A stretch of DNA of 52,782 bases from Clostridiales bacterium DTU069 (GCA_001512485.1 LFRV01000117.1:41549-94330), one strand, 5' to 3'; shown: positions 34,211-43,660, counted from the first letter of the stretch. Program-made: numbers and translations. Notes: generated by a model from the letters alone, not told the origin.

Positions 34211-35779
34211 TTAAAAAACAACAATAACCAATATGATAAAGATAAGGAAAAATAGAGCATTAAACAGTTTAATCAACGGCATTTTTTCTCTTACGGTTTC
34301 CGATACCTCAAATACGGCTCTTCCCTTCGATAAAAGAACGGTTATTATAAAAAGCGGTAATATAAAAGCTATTCCATAAAGAATAAAGGAGAATAAAACG
34401 TTGAAATCAGGATATGGATTTTTACGAAGCATAAGCACAATCGTAGCCAGGTAGATCTGTCCCGTACAGAGGAATTCACCTGCGGCAATAAGCACGCCCA
34501 GTATAAAACAAACCGGAATAAATACTTTATTATCACTAATTGCCGAAACCGCCTTGATTAAACTGTGATCAAACTTTCTTAATCTTTCAGGCAGTTGCAG
34601 CAGGATCTTATTGTATTTCTCGCCCTTAGCTGCGAAATAATCCCGTATATTCAGAATAATAAGGGCTATGCCGATGCATACCAGGATAATTTTCGATACC
34701 GTCTGGAACCAATTTATATTTACTTTCAAAAACAACTGGTAGAACAGTGTTCCCAATAATACGAATGCCAGGAACTTTCCTATAATAAAAGACATTCCGG
34801 CGGGAAACAGTTTGATATTTTCATTTGCGACCAATACAGACAAAAAGAAGATGAGCATGGAAAGGGAACATGGGTTTATCCCGTTCAGCAACCCGGTAAG
34901 AAAAACACTTAAAAAGTTTAAAACGCCGGTATCTGATACCTGGCTTTCACTCATCAGTATTTTAACGGTTCCAATACCCTGACCGTTCAGAATGGCTGTT
35001 TTCAGATTGGATTGAATACTTTCGGATCCTGAAAACCAGGTGTTTCCCAGAAAAACAATCGGAACCTGCTGGTCCTCAGTCGGGACATTTAAATATTCAA
35101 ATCGTGCTTTTAATTGGGCAAGGTTTTCCTCTTCGCCTGCGTTAAGCTTTACGATTTTTATATTTGAGTAAATAATCCTGCCGCGATGTTCCAGTTTGAT
35201 TACACTTGGCAGTTCAGCCAGCGCCTTTTCCGCTTTGCTGCAGTCTTCACACGATGGAAGGAAGAAGTATATCAATTCCGTATCGTCGGTTTTATTATAT
35301 GTAACTATGTATTTTTTCTGTTCAGCGTCTGCCTGTTCGGATATTCCAGGAACGTTAATATCATCTTTTTGCCGGTTCAGCAGTATTTCTTCATCCACAA
35401 CGGATTTTAAACTTTTTTTAATATCATCAATTCCCGACAAATATGTATCTCCTACAAACAAAATAGGCATAAATATTTCATTTTCCGGAACATTATATAT
35501 TTTACAATACTGGTCCAGGGTTTCCATTTCATTTGTACGGATAGTGTTATGCATGTTATAGACTATCCTTGCTTTACCGCCGACATCCCCGATTAAAGTT
35601 TGAAATTCCTCGATTAACTTTGCTTCTTCGTTGCACGAAGCGCACGCGTTAGAATAGAAACAGTCTATCACGATAACAGTTTCCGTTTCTTCAGCGGCAA
35701 GAGCGAGCCTCCCGTTAAGCACAAATATACCTATGATTAAAAGCACAATAGTTTTTGTAATTGTTTTAGATGTTTTCAT
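34211..35779 (-). CDS. Double-thioredoxin CcdA/DsbD-type thiol-disulfide membrane protein
   Basis: 522 residues. Signal peptide (~1-29), then two thioredoxin/glutaredoxin-like domains, each with a CXXC: CASC at 46-49 and CEDC at 177-180. Both end with a similar P-I-x-F-x-G-x-T-x-x-S-G segment. The C-terminal half has about six membrane segments of the cytochrome c biogenesis/DsbD kind, with Cys in GINPCSLSM and in EFLCTGQIYL, the likely electron-carrying pair. The expected role is to move reducing equivalents from cytoplasmic thioredoxin to exported proteins. Start at ATG 35779, with GGGG upstream; an ATG at 35794 has no site. Confidence 0.85.
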   Translation of the reverse strand: MKTSKTITKTIVLLIIGIFVLNGRLALAAEETETVIVIDCFYSNACASCNEEAKLIEEFQTLIGDVGGKARIVYNMHNTIRTNEMETLDQYCKIYNVPENEIFMPILFVGDTYLSGIDDIKKSLKSVVDEEILLNRQKDDINVPGISEQADAEQKKYIVTYNKTDDTELIYFFLPSCEDCSKAEKALAELPSVIKLEHRGRIIYSNIKIVKLNAGEEENLAQLKARFEYLNVPTEDQQVPIVFLGNTWFSGSESIQSNLKTAILNGQGIGTVKILMSESQVSDTGVLNFLSVFLTGLLNGINPCSLSMLIFFLSVLVANENIKLFPAGMSFIIGKFLAFVLLGTLFYQLFLKVNINWFQTVSKIILVCIGIALIILNIRDYFAAKGEKYNKILLQLPERLRKFDHSLIKAVSAISDNKVFIPVCFILGVLIAAGEFLCTGQIYLATIVLMLRKNPYPDFNVLFSFILYGIAFILPLFIITVLLSKGRAVFEVSETVREKMPLIKLFNALFFLIFIILVIVVF

Positions 35780-36076
35780 ACATGATGACCCCATATGAAA
35801 CTAATAGATTCTATAACCAGTTGCTATATTTTTAAATAAAAATAAGGTTTTGTTATGTTTGGCATATTAATTTTGTATTGATTAAGATAACCTTAATGGT
35901 ATTAACAACATTCTACACCATTTTTTTATATTTATAAACCCATAAAATAAAAAAGTATGGAAGAACCTTGTAACGGTGTGAAGATTTTGCTTGCGCAAAA
36001 TCCTATGTTGTTATAAAATGTTTTTTGTTCAAAAAAAAGACTTAAAATTTATGCGTATGGCGAACGGAGGGTTCTT
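35780..36076. other. Intergenic region between the CcdA-type gene and gatA
   Basis: Contains ATTAAGATAACCTTAAT (35881-35897), a 6-bp inverted repeat that could be an operator of the minus-strand gene, and the hairpin repeat listed separately. No coding frame is supported. Confidence 0.45.
35960..36035 (+). repeat. Hairpin repeat R1 upstream of the first gatA
   Basis: AAGAACCTTGTAACGGTGTG is followed by GATTTTGC-TTGC-GCAAAATC (35983-36002), a perfect 8-bp stem, and GTTGTTATA. The same order appears at 39098-39155 before gatC. The stem differs there by a compensating A-T to G-C change. Confidence 0.75.
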
Positions 36077-37540
36077 TTGAAATTAACTGATTTAACGGCA
36101 TCAATGGCTGCGGAAAAAATAAAAAAAAGGGAAATAAGCGTTATAGAACTGACAAAGGCTTATCTTGAAAGGATAGATGAGCTCAACGGCACAATCGGCG
36201 CGTATATTACCGTATGCGCTGAACAAGCCCTGCGACAGGCCGAATCGGTGCAGAAAAAACTGGACAGCGGAGAGGATATCCTTCCGCTGGCGGGCATACC
36301 GGCCGGGCTTAAGGATAATATCTGTACGAAGGACGTAAAAACCACTTGCGCTTCTAAAATGCTGGATAATTTTCTTCCCCCGTATGACGCGACCGTTACG
36401 AAAAAGTTATCCGAAAGCGATGTAATAGTTCTCGGAAAGCTTAATATGGATGAATTTGCAATGGGCAGTTCGAATGAAAACTCCTGGTATATGCCGGTAA
36501 AAAACCCGTTGGATCATGAACGGGTACCGGGAGGCTCAAGCGGCGGCGCTGCTGCTGCCGTTGCGTCACATATGTCATGCTTTGCGCTTGGCTCCGATAC
36601 CGGCGGGTCAATACGGCAGCCGGCATCATTTTGCGGTGTTGTTGGTTTAAAACCAACATACGGCGCGGTTTCAAGGTTCGGGCTTATTGCCTTTGCTTCG
36701 TCTTTGGATCAAATCGGACCAATCACGAAGGACGTTGTGGACTGTGCCATGGTTATGAATATTATTGCCGGACATGATCCATTGGACTCAACTTCAGTTG
36801 ATATTAATTATCCTGATTATACAACTTTTTTAAATAACGATGTAAAGGGCTTAAGAATCGGGCTGCCTAAAGAGTATTTCGGCAGCGGCCTTCATGAAGA
36901 AGTAAAGGAAAAAATTCTTGATGCCGTAAAGGCATATGAATCATACGGCGCGATAATAGAAGAGGTTTCGCTTCCGTTTACCGAATATGCGATACCAGCG
37001 TATTATATCATTTCATCTGCGGAAGCCAGCTCGAACCTTGCCCGCTATGACGGAATCAAATATGGATACAGGGCTAAAGAATACTCCGATATTATAGATT
37101 TATACAAAAAAACCAGGAGCGAAGGTTTCGGAACGGAAGTCAAGAGAAGGATTATGCTTGGAACCTACGCTTTAAGTTCGGGTTATTACGACGCATATTA
37201 TAAAAAGGCGCTTAAAGTCAGAAGGCTTATCTTTGAGGATTTCCAGAAAGCCTATCAGAAGGTCGATGTGATTTTAGGCCCGACTTCGCCGGCTACAGCG
37301 TTCAAACTTGGTGAGAAAACCGCGAATCCTCTTGAAATGTATCTGGGCGATATATATACCGTTTCGGTTAATATTGCAGGCCTATGCGCGATATCTTTGT
37401 CCTGCGGGTTTGACAGCAAAGGTCTTCCTATAGGCATGCAGTTAATCGGCAAGCCTTTCGACGAAGGAACCCTGATAAGGGCGGCATACACCTATGAGAG
37501 CAATACCGGCAAAAGCGGGGTGACGAACTGTGGAATATGA
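36077..37540 (+). CDS. gatA: Glutamyl-tRNA(Gln)/aspartyl-tRNA(Asn) amidotransferase subunit A (copy 1)
   Basis: 487 residues of the amidase-signature family. GatA hydrolyses glutamine and channels ammonia to GatB. The complete Ser-cisSer-Lys triad is present at the canonical numbering: Lys79 (IPAGLKDN), Ser154 (VPGGSSGG) and Ser178 ([11 protein letters not shown]). Tyr309, Arg358 and Asp425, which bind glutamine in the family, are also present. Start is TTG 36077 with GGAGGG 6 nt upstream. gatB starts 11 bases before its stop. Unusually, no gatC precedes this copy; the only gatC in the window lies before copy 2. Confidence 0.95.
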   Translation: MKLTDLTASMAAEKIKKREISVIELTKAYLERIDELNGTIGAYITVCAEQALRQAESVQKKLDSGEDILPLAGIPAGLKDNICTKDVKTTCASKMLDNFLPPYDATVTKKLSESDVIVLGKLNMDEFAMGSSNENSWYMPVKNPLDHERVPGGSSGGAAAAVASHMSCFALGSDTGGSIRQPASFCGVVGLKPTYGAVSRFGLIAFASSLDQIGPITKDVVDCAMVMNIIAGHDPLDSTSVDINYPDYTTFLNNDVKGLRIGLPKEYFGSGLHEEVKEKILDAVKAYESYGAIIEEVSLPFTEYAIPAYYIISSAEASSNLARYDGIKYGYRAKEYSDIIDLYKKTRSEGFGTEVKRRIMLGTYALSSGYYDAYYKKALKVRRLIFEDFQKAYQKVDVILGPTSPATAFKLGEKTANPLEMYLGDIYTVSVNIAGLCAISLSCGFDSKGLPIGMQLIGKPFDEGTLIRAAYTYESNTGKSGVTNCGI

Positions 37541-38963
37541 GGTTGTAATCGGTTTGGAAATACACGCGGAGCTTGACACGCGTTCAAAAATATACTGCGG
37601 ATGTACGACCGAGTTCGGAGGCGAGCCAAATACCCATTGCTGCCCAATTTGCACGGGAATGCCCGGCGTTTTGCCCGTGCTGAACAAAACAGTCGTAGAG
37701 TACGCGGTTAGGGCCGGGCTTGCTGCAAATTGCGCTATTTCATCGTTCAGCAAGCAGGATCGGAAAAATTATTTCTACCCGGACTTGCCGAAAGCTTATC
37801 AGACATCGCAGTATGATCTGCCATTATGCAAAAACGGATATCTTGAAATAGAGGTTGACGGCAGCGTTAAAAAAATAGGCATTACGAGAATTCATATCGA
37901 AGAAGATGCGGGTAAGCTTATCCATGACGAATCAGGCAAAGTGTCTTATGTAGATTACAACCGCTGCGGAGTTCCGCTTATAGAAATAGTTACCGAGCCC
38001 GATATGCGCTCGTCTGCCGAGGTAAAGGCATTTTTTGAAAAGTTGAAATCAATATTAGAGTATACATCGGTGTCGGACTGTAAAATGCAGGAGGGATCGC
38101 TGCGTGCCGATGTTAATCTTTCGGTCAGGCCAAAAGGCCAAAAAGAATTTGGTACCCGGACTGAGATAAAGAACCTTAACTCTGTTCGCGCTATTGTCCG
38201 GGCGGTTGATGGAGAGGCCAGGCGCCAGATATCCGTGCTTGAGCGGAACGGTGTTATTGTTCAGGAAACAAGGCGCTGGGACGACGAAAAAGGGGAAAGC
38301 TATTCGATGCGGGACAAGGAAGAAGCCCACGATTACAGGTATTTTCCCGAACCTGACTTAACCCCTGTAGTTGTTGATGAAGCTTGGCTTGATAAAATAC
38401 GCAGTTCAATTCCTGAACTTCCCGATGAAAGGAGAAAACGCTTCATCGCCGAATACGGGATACCCGCGTACGATGCTGCATTTATTACCGGCTCGAAACC
38501 TTTGGCCGATTTCTTTGAGGCGGCTGCAAAGGAAAGCAAAAATGCAAAGGCTATAAGCAACTGGATTATGGGCGATGTAATGAAGAAATTGAATGATACG
38601 GGACTCGAACCTTTGGATATGCCTATTAAGCCCGAAAGCCTTTCGAGGCTTGTATCGTTGATTGATGAAAACGTGATAAGCGGCAAGATAGCGAAACAGG
38701 TATTTGAGATAATGTGGGATACGGGTGAAGACCCGGCTGATATTGTGGAAAAGGAAGGATTAAAGGTGGTAACGGATACCGAAGAAATACGCAGCATAGT
38801 TATCCAGGTTATTTCAGCAAACCCCAAATCGGTTGAAGACTACAAATCAGGCAAAACAAAGGCGATAGGTTTTCTTGTCGGGCAGATTATGCGGGAAACG
38901 AAAGGGAAAGCGGATCCGCAGGCAGTGAACCGACTGCTTAAGGAAGAACTCGATAAACTGTAA
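37530..38963 (+). CDS. gatB: Amidotransferase subunit B (copy 1)
   Basis: 477 residues. GatB phosphorylates the misacylated Glu or Asp on the tRNA and amidates it with ammonia from GatA. Seen: [10 protein letters not shown], the zinc cysteines in [60 protein letters not shown] and the C-terminal YqeY-like tRNA-binding tail ending [19 protein letters not shown]. The GTG start at 37530 overlaps gatA, coupling translation. All family motifs look intact. Confidence 0.95.
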   Translation: MEYEVVIGLEIHAELDTRSKIYCGCTTEFGGEPNTHCCPICTGMPGVLPVLNKTVVEYAVRAGLAANCAISSFSKQDRKNYFYPDLPKAYQTSQYDLPLCKNGYLEIEVDGSVKKIGITRIHIEEDAGKLIHDESGKVSYVDYNRCGVPLIEIVTEPDMRSSAEVKAFFEKLKSILEYTSVSDCKMQEGSLRADVNLSVRPKGQKEFGTRTEIKNLNSVRAIVRAVDGEARRQISVLERNGVIVQETRRWDDEKGESYSMRDKEEAHDYRYFPEPDLTPVVVDEAWLDKIRSSIPELPDERRKRFIAEYGIPAYDAAFITGSKPLADFFEAAAKESKNAKAISNWIMGDVMKKLNDTGLEPLDMPIKPESLSRLVSLIDENVISGKIAKQVFEIMWDTGEDPADIVEKEGLKVVTDTEEIRSIVIQVISANPKSVEDYKSGKTKAIGFLVGQIMRETKGKADPQAVNRLLKEELDKL

Positions 38964-39225
38964 TTATGTTGACCGCAATTTAAATCTGTCGATCAGTATT
39001 GGCCTTTATTTCTGAGCCATTGCACAATAACGGAAACAAGAGCTTCATTTTGCTTGCGCAATTCCTTTTGTTGTTAAAAGAACCTTGCGCTTCGCGCAAG
39101 AACCTTGTAACGGTGTGATGGTTTTGCTTGCGCAAAACCTTTCGTTGTTATATTATAAATTGTGAACGAAAAAGGCAATTTGCCGTGGTTTCGGCTACAT
39201 ACCCCATATATAAGGAGGAAGTGCA
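38964..39225. other. Spacer between the two amidotransferase copies
   Basis: Rich in short hairpins. An ATTGCACAATAACGGAAAC half-site (from 39019) resembles the small element at 13183. CTTGCGC-TTC-GCGCAAG (39084-39100) and repeat R2 follow. The gatC ribosome binding site AAGGAGG lies at the right end. No coding frame is supported. Confidence 0.6.
39098..39175 (+). repeat. Hairpin repeat R2 upstream of gatC
   Basis: AAGAACCTTGTAACGGTGTG is followed by GGTTTTGC-TTGC-GCAAAACC (39120-39139) and GTTGTTATA. It matches R1 at 35960 with a base-pair-preserving change in the stem. A degenerate third copy (TTTTGCTTGCGCAATTCC) lies at about 39049. Confidence 0.75.
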
Positions 39226-39516
39226 ATGGCAATAACAAAAGAAGATATTGAGCGTCTGGCGGATCTTGCGCGTTTAAACCTGACTCCGGAGGAAATCGAA
39301 AAGTTAACCGGAGATATGGAAACGATAATTAATTATTCGATGAATAAATTAAATGAACTGAATACGGATGATGTGCTGCCTATGGAACATGTATTACCGA
39401 TCAGCAATGTATTCAGAGAAGATATATGTGAAAAGTCTTTTGACAGGGAAGAAATATTAAAAAACGCTCCCGAGAAAGCGGAGGGCTGTTTTTTGGTGCC
39501 CAAAGTGGTTGAATAA
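39226..39516 (+). CDS. gatC: Amidotransferase subunit C
   Basis: 96 residues, the full length of GatC, which wraps around GatA and GatB and stabilises their interface. Typical EDIERLADLARLNLTPEEIEKL at the start and FLVPKVVE at the end. ATG 39226 behind AAGGAGG. It lies 47 bp before the second gatA and is the only gatC visible, so it probably serves both GatAB pairs. Confidence 0.95.
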   Translation: MAITKEDIERLADLARLNLTPEEIEKLTGDMETIINYSMNKLNELNTDDVLPMEHVLPISNVFREDICEKSFDREEILKNAPEKAEGCFLVPKVVE

Positions 39517-39563
39517 AATCGTTCGATTTATATACCCCGGACAAACCGATTGGAGGGATTTTT

Positions 39564-41027
39564 TTGGAACTTACAAAATTAACCGCCTGCAAGGCTGCGG
39601 ATAAAATAAGAAAGAAAGAATTCAGCGTCCCGGAATTAACGCAGGCATATCTTGACAGAATCGGGGAACTTAATGAAAAAATCGGGGCATACATTACCGT
39701 TTGCAAACAGGATGCCGGAAAGCAGGCGGATAATATTCAAAAAAAGATTGACAATAACGGGGAATTGCCTCTTTTAGCCGGCATTCCCGCGGGAATCAGC
39801 GATAATATATGCACGTCGGGAGTATTGACAAGCTGCGGTTCGAGAATGCTAAGCAATTTTGTTCCCCCATATGACGCGACAGCGGTTAAGAAGCTTTCGC
39901 AGAACGGTGCAGTTATGTTGGGAAAGCTGAATATGGATGAATTTGCTATGGGAAGTTCAAACGAAACATCCTGGTATGGGCAGGTTAAAAATCCATTGGA
40001 TTATGGGCGTGTTCCGGGCGGATCAAGCGGAGGCGCCGCGGCCGCAGTTGCTTCGCAAATGGCATGTTTCGCGCTCGGTTCGGATACTGGCGGCTCTGTT
40101 CGCCTGGCATCATCTTTTTGCGGTGTTGTCGGTTTAAAACCAACTTATGGAGCAGTTTCAAGATATGGCCTCGTTGCATTTGCGTCCTCTATGGATCAGA
40201 TAGCGCCTGTTACACGCGATGTTGCTGACTGCGCAGCGGTTATGAATTCTATTGCGGGGCACGATCCTCTTGATTCAACGTCGCGGGATTACGGGCATGA
40301 AGACTATACATTATCTTTAAAAAGCGATGTAAAGGGTTTGAAAATTGGTTTGCCGAAGGAGTATTTCAGCGGCGGCATACAGAAAGAAGTAAAGGAAAAA
40401 GTCTTAGATGCCGCGAAGGTTTTTGAGTCACTCGGAGCTGAAATAGAGGAAATTTCACTGCCGCTGCTTGAGTACGCTTTGCCGGCATATTACATTATAT
40501 CGTCGGCGGAAGCAAGCTCAAATCTTGCGCAGTACGACGGGATAAAATACGGGTACCGCACGCGGCAGTTTGAAGATCTGGTCGATCTGTACAAAAAAAC
40601 AAGGGGCGAAGGGTTTGGAGAAGAGGTAAAGAGAAGGATTCTCGTAGGAACTTATGTGTTAGGCGCCGGTAATTATGACGCATGTTACAATAAAGCGTTA
40701 AAAGTCAAAAGAATGATTTTTGAAGAGTATCAGAATGCGTATCAAAAGGTGGAGGTTATTCTTGTGCCAACAGCGCCTTCCACCGCCTTCAAAATTGGCG
40801 AAAAAACCGCCGATCTCCTTGATATGTATTTAAATGACGTATATACTGTTCCGGTTAATCTTGCAGGCCTTTGTGCGATATCAGTTCCGTGCGGGTTTGA
40901 CAGCAGCGGCCTTCCGGTGGGAATGCAGCTTATAGGCAAGCCTTACGACGAAGGAACGATATTAAGAGCGGCTTTCACTTATGAAAAGTATACCGGGGGA
41001 AATGGAGGAATCGACTGTGGAATATGA
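39564..41027 (+). CDS. gatA: Amidotransferase subunit A, copy 2, lacking the catalytic lysine
   Basis: 487 residues, colinear with copy 1 without gaps. Ser154 and Ser178 of the amidase triad and Tyr309, Arg358 and Asp425 are kept. Lys79, the general base, is Ser: IPAGISDN instead of IPAGLKDN, codon AGC at 39798-39800. Nearby conserved positions also differ (TSGVLTSCGSR for [18 protein letters not shown] for SIRQPAS, LGAGNYDACYNK for [12 protein letters not shown]). The frame is intact, with a TTG start at 39564 behind GGAGGG. Glutaminase activity is expected to be lost or strongly reduced; a structural or regulatory role, or use of free ammonia, is possible. Confidence 0.93.
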   Translation: MELTKLTACKAADKIRKKEFSVPELTQAYLDRIGELNEKIGAYITVCKQDAGKQADNIQKKIDNNGELPLLAGIPAGISDNICTSGVLTSCGSRMLSNFVPPYDATAVKKLSQNGAVMLGKLNMDEFAMGSSNETSWYGQVKNPLDYGRVPGGSSGGAAAAVASQMACFALGSDTGGSVRLASSFCGVVGLKPTYGAVSRYGLVAFASSMDQIAPVTRDVADCAAVMNSIAGHDPLDSTSRDYGHEDYTLSLKSDVKGLKIGLPKEYFSGGIQKEVKEKVLDAAKVFESLGAEIEEISLPLLEYALPAYYIISSAEASSNLAQYDGIKYGYRTRQFEDLVDLYKKTRGEGFGEEVKRRILVGTYVLGAGNYDACYNKALKVKRMIFEEYQNAYQKVEVILVPTAPSTAFKIGEKTADLLDMYLNDVYTVPVNLAGLCAISVPCGFDSSGLPVGMQLIGKPYDEGTILRAAFTYEKYTGGNGGIDCGI

Positions 41028-42450
41028 AGTTGTAGTCGGTCTGGAGATACACGCCGAGCTTGCTACAAAATCAAAAATATACTGCGGATGTACGACCGAA
41101 TTCGGGGGAGAACCAAATACGCACTGCTGTCCCGGATGTATAGGGATGCCCGGGACATTGCCGGTTCTTAACAAAGCTGTTGTTGATTACGCTATAAAAG
41201 CAGGTCTGGCTACGAACTGCGAAATATCCAGTTTCAGCCGTCAGGACAGGAAGCATTATTTCTATCCGGATTTAGCGAAAGCATATCAGATATCACAGTG
41301 CGATTATCCTTTATGCAGGAATGGATACCTTGATATTGAGGTAGACGGTGAAAAAAAGAGGATAGGAATTACGAGAATTCACATCGAAGAGGATGCCGGA
41401 AAACTGATCCATGACGAATCCGGGAATGGAACTTATGTTGATTACAACAGAAGCGGCGTTCCTCTTATTGAGATAGTAACCGAACCAGATATGCGCTCAT
41501 CTGCCGAAGTGAAGGCTTTTTTTGAGAAATTGAAGGCAATACTGGAATATACGGCTGTTTCGGACTGCAAGATGCAGGAAGGATCGCTGCGCGCGGACAT
41601 TAATCTTTCCGTAAGACCGAAAGGTCAGAAAGAGTTTGGAGTCCGTACCGAAATGAAAAACCTTAACTCTATCAGGGCTATTGTCCGGGCCGTGGAATTT
41701 GAAGCCAAAAGGCAGATTCTTGAGCTTGAGTATGGTGGTGTAATTGAAAGGGAAACAAGGCGCTGGGACGACGTGAAAGGCGAAAGTTACTCGATGAGAA
41801 CAAAGGAAGACGCTACCGATTATCGCTATATGCCTGACCCTGATTTATATCCGATTTATGTCGATCAAGCATGGATTGAGCAAATAAGAGCTACAATCCC
41901 TGAACTTCCGGATGACAGAAAAAAACGGTTTATTAGCGAATTCGGCATACCTGAATACGATGCGTCGATAATTACCGCTTCAAAAACTCTTGCGGATTTT
42001 TTTGAAGCGGCGGCTAAGGATAGCAAAAATGCAAAAGCCATCAGCAATTGGGTAATGGGTGACCTAATGAAGAAACTGAACGATACAGGGCTGGAACCGT
42101 CGGATATACCGTTTACGCCCGGGAATCTTACTAAACTGGTATCGTTGATTGATGAAAATGTGATAAGCGGAAAAATAGCGAAACAGGTATTTGACATTAT
42201 GTGGGATACGGGAGAAGACCCGGCTGACATCGTAGAAAAGAAAGGATTAAAGGTGGTAACGGATACCGAAGCGATACGCAGCGTCATTATCAAGGTTATT
42301 ACGGCAAATCCTAAATCGGTTGAAGATTACAAGTCGGGCAAAACAAAGGCAATGGGTTTTCTTATCGGCCAGGTTATGCGCGAAACGAAAGGGAAAGCGG
42401 ATCCTCAGGCGGTGAACCGGCTGCTTAAAGAGGAATTGGATAAAATATGA
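41017..42450 (+). CDS. gatB: Amidotransferase subunit B (copy 2)
   Basis: 477 residues, the same length as copy 1 and nearly identical over long blocks, especially the C-terminal third. The zinc cysteines ([19 protein letters not shown]), VGLEIHAEL and [10 protein letters not shown] are kept. Small departures are YFYPDLAKAYQISQCDYPL where copy 1 has [22 protein letters not shown] start at 41017, overlapping gatA by 11 bases as in copy 1, with a better GGAGG site. The 3' end converges on the GGDEF-like gene with a 19-bp gap. Confidence 0.94.
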   Translation: MEYEVVVGLEIHAELATKSKIYCGCTTEFGGEPNTHCCPGCIGMPGTLPVLNKAVVDYAIKAGLATNCEISSFSRQDRKHYFYPDLAKAYQISQCDYPLCRNGYLDIEVDGEKKRIGITRIHIEEDAGKLIHDESGNGTYVDYNRSGVPLIEIVTEPDMRSSAEVKAFFEKLKAILEYTAVSDCKMQEGSLRADINLSVRPKGQKEFGVRTEMKNLNSIRAIVRAVEFEAKRQILELEYGGVIERETRRWDDVKGESYSMRTKEDATDYRYMPDPDLYPIYVDQAWIEQIRATIPELPDDRKKRFISEFGIPEYDASIITASKTLADFFEAAAKDSKNAKAISNWVMGDLMKKLNDTGLEPSDIPFTPGNLTKLVSLIDENVISGKIAKQVFDIMWDTGEDPADIVEKKGLKVVTDTEAIRSVIIKVITANPKSVEDYKSGKTKAMGFLIGQVMRETKGKADPQAVNRLLKEELDKI

Positions 42451-42469
42451 ATTTAAAAACGCGTTAAGT

Positions 42470-43660
42470 TCAACTGTTTGTTTCGCTGTAATGCGTAATA
42501 GTATTACGGCCCTTTTTTTTCGATAATTGCAAAGCTTTTTCGGAAGCGTTTATTAACTCCTTTGCATTTGACGCATCATGCGGAAACGAAGCAATTCCGA
42601 GAGATATTGTATAATGAGGGCTCGTTGTTTTTTCAACGGTTTTTCTGAAGCGTTCCGCAGCGAGGTAAGCCTTAACGGGATCAGCTCCGGGTAGGAGAAT
42701 AAGAAATTTGTCCGCTATATGCCGGCCAACCTTGTCACCGCTGCGCAGGGTGCTTCCGGCTAAATTTACGAGATTTCTCAGGCATTTGTCCCCGATTATT
42801 CGGCCGTGGACATTATTTATTACCTTAAAATTGTCTATATCAAACATTAAAACGGAAAACTCGCCGTTCGGGTTCCTTTCAATCATATTTGCAATCATGT
42901 CTTTCATAGCCCTTTTAGTATACGCGCCTGACAGCTCATCGGTTTTTTCCATTTCGGCAAGTCTTTGTCTTTCTTGTTCAATCTGTTCTACACGTCTTTC
43001 CACTTCACGCTGAACGGATTGGTTTATTTTTTCCAGTTGAGCGGTTTTCAATGAGTGTGATTCTTCGAGTTTATATACTGTTGAGCGGTAGAAGAAAACC
43101 GAGAATGTAATGTAGCCGGCAGCTTTAGCGAACAGCGATATTATTGATGCCGTATCCGATGACGTAAGGCGGGGAAGCAGCAATGACGCACAAACAAGCA
43201 TTATCCCCCAGTACAACGCAAAAGACGAATACTGTTTTATAAGGATATTGGTTACAATAAAAATAATAGCCGTACATATGTATAATGAAATAATAATATC
43301 AAAAACAAAGGAACGGTACAGCGAAACGAAATTAAGGCTCAGTATTATCATTACAATCGGCAGAGAATATAAAATGAACATCAATATATTTATCGGGTCA
43401 CTGTTCTTTTTGGCAGCAATAACGAGGATTATTGAAGTAATAAGCAAAAATTCGGCAAAGAAAAGGTATGAACGGGAGTGTTCATTGTTTATCGATAAAA
43501 ATGAAAGAAAACACAAAACCAACGGAGCGAAAAAGGCGGCTCCAAAGTGTTTCGCTAAAGGCATGTCATATTTTATTGATAGCGAAGACAGATATATGTA
43601 TGATGAGAACACAATCACAATAAACAGGTGAATCTGGTTTTCCAAACCAAGGTAAAACAT
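42470..43660 (-). CDS. Membrane protein with degenerate GGDEF domain and retained I-site
   Basis: 396 residues: about seven hydrophobic segments (~10-190), a coiled coil (~195-240) and a GGDEF-fold domain (~240-390). The active-site loop is IADKF (315-319) in place of GGDEF or GGEEF, and the usual NDxxGH is NNVHGR. The first metal ligand region LMFDIDNFK is kept. The inhibitory-site motif R-x-x-D is present as RSGD (306-309), exactly five residues before the loop. It is therefore unlikely to make c-di-GMP but may bind it, like other degenerate GGDEF receptors. Start at ATG 43660 behind GGGAGG. Confidence 0.85.
   Translation of the reverse strand: MFYLGLENQIHLFIVIVFSSYIYLSSLSIKYDMPLAKHFGAAFFAPLVLCFLSFLSINNEHSRSYLFFAEFLLITSIILVIAAKKNSDPINILMFILYSLPIVMIILSLNFVSLYRSFVFDIIISLYICTAIIFIVTNILIKQYSSFALYWGIMLVCASLLLPRLTSSDTASIISLFAKAAGYITFSVFFYRSTVYKLEESHSLKTAQLEKINQSVQREVERRVEQIEQERQRLAEMEKTDELSGAYTKRAMKDMIANMIERNPNGEFSVLMFDIDNFKVINNVHGRIIGDKCLRNLVNLAGSTLRSGDKVGRHIADKFLILLPGADPVKAYLAAERFRKTVEKTTSPHYTISLGIASFPHDASNAKELINASEKALQLSKKKGRNTITHYSETNS

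Noticed and set aside
35960..36035. Rho-independent terminator before gatA
   Set aside because: The hairpin GATTTTGC/GCAAAATC is not followed by a T-run, and its sequence is repeated elsewhere with flanks, so it is treated as a repeat.
39019..39175. A tRNA or other structured RNA gene in the gatB-gatC spacer
   Set aside because: There are several short hairpins but no cloverleaf, TTC-loop motif or anticodon arm.
39564..41027. Second gatA as a pseudogene
   Set aside because: The frame is full length, starts behind a strong ribosome binding site and keeps most active-site residues. Only the catalytic lysine and a few neighbours are changed, so it is listed as an intact but altered gene.
42470..43660. 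Active diguanylate cyclase
   Set aside because: The GGDEF loop reads IADKF, and the conserved His of the NDxxGH segment is Arg, so catalysis is unlikely.
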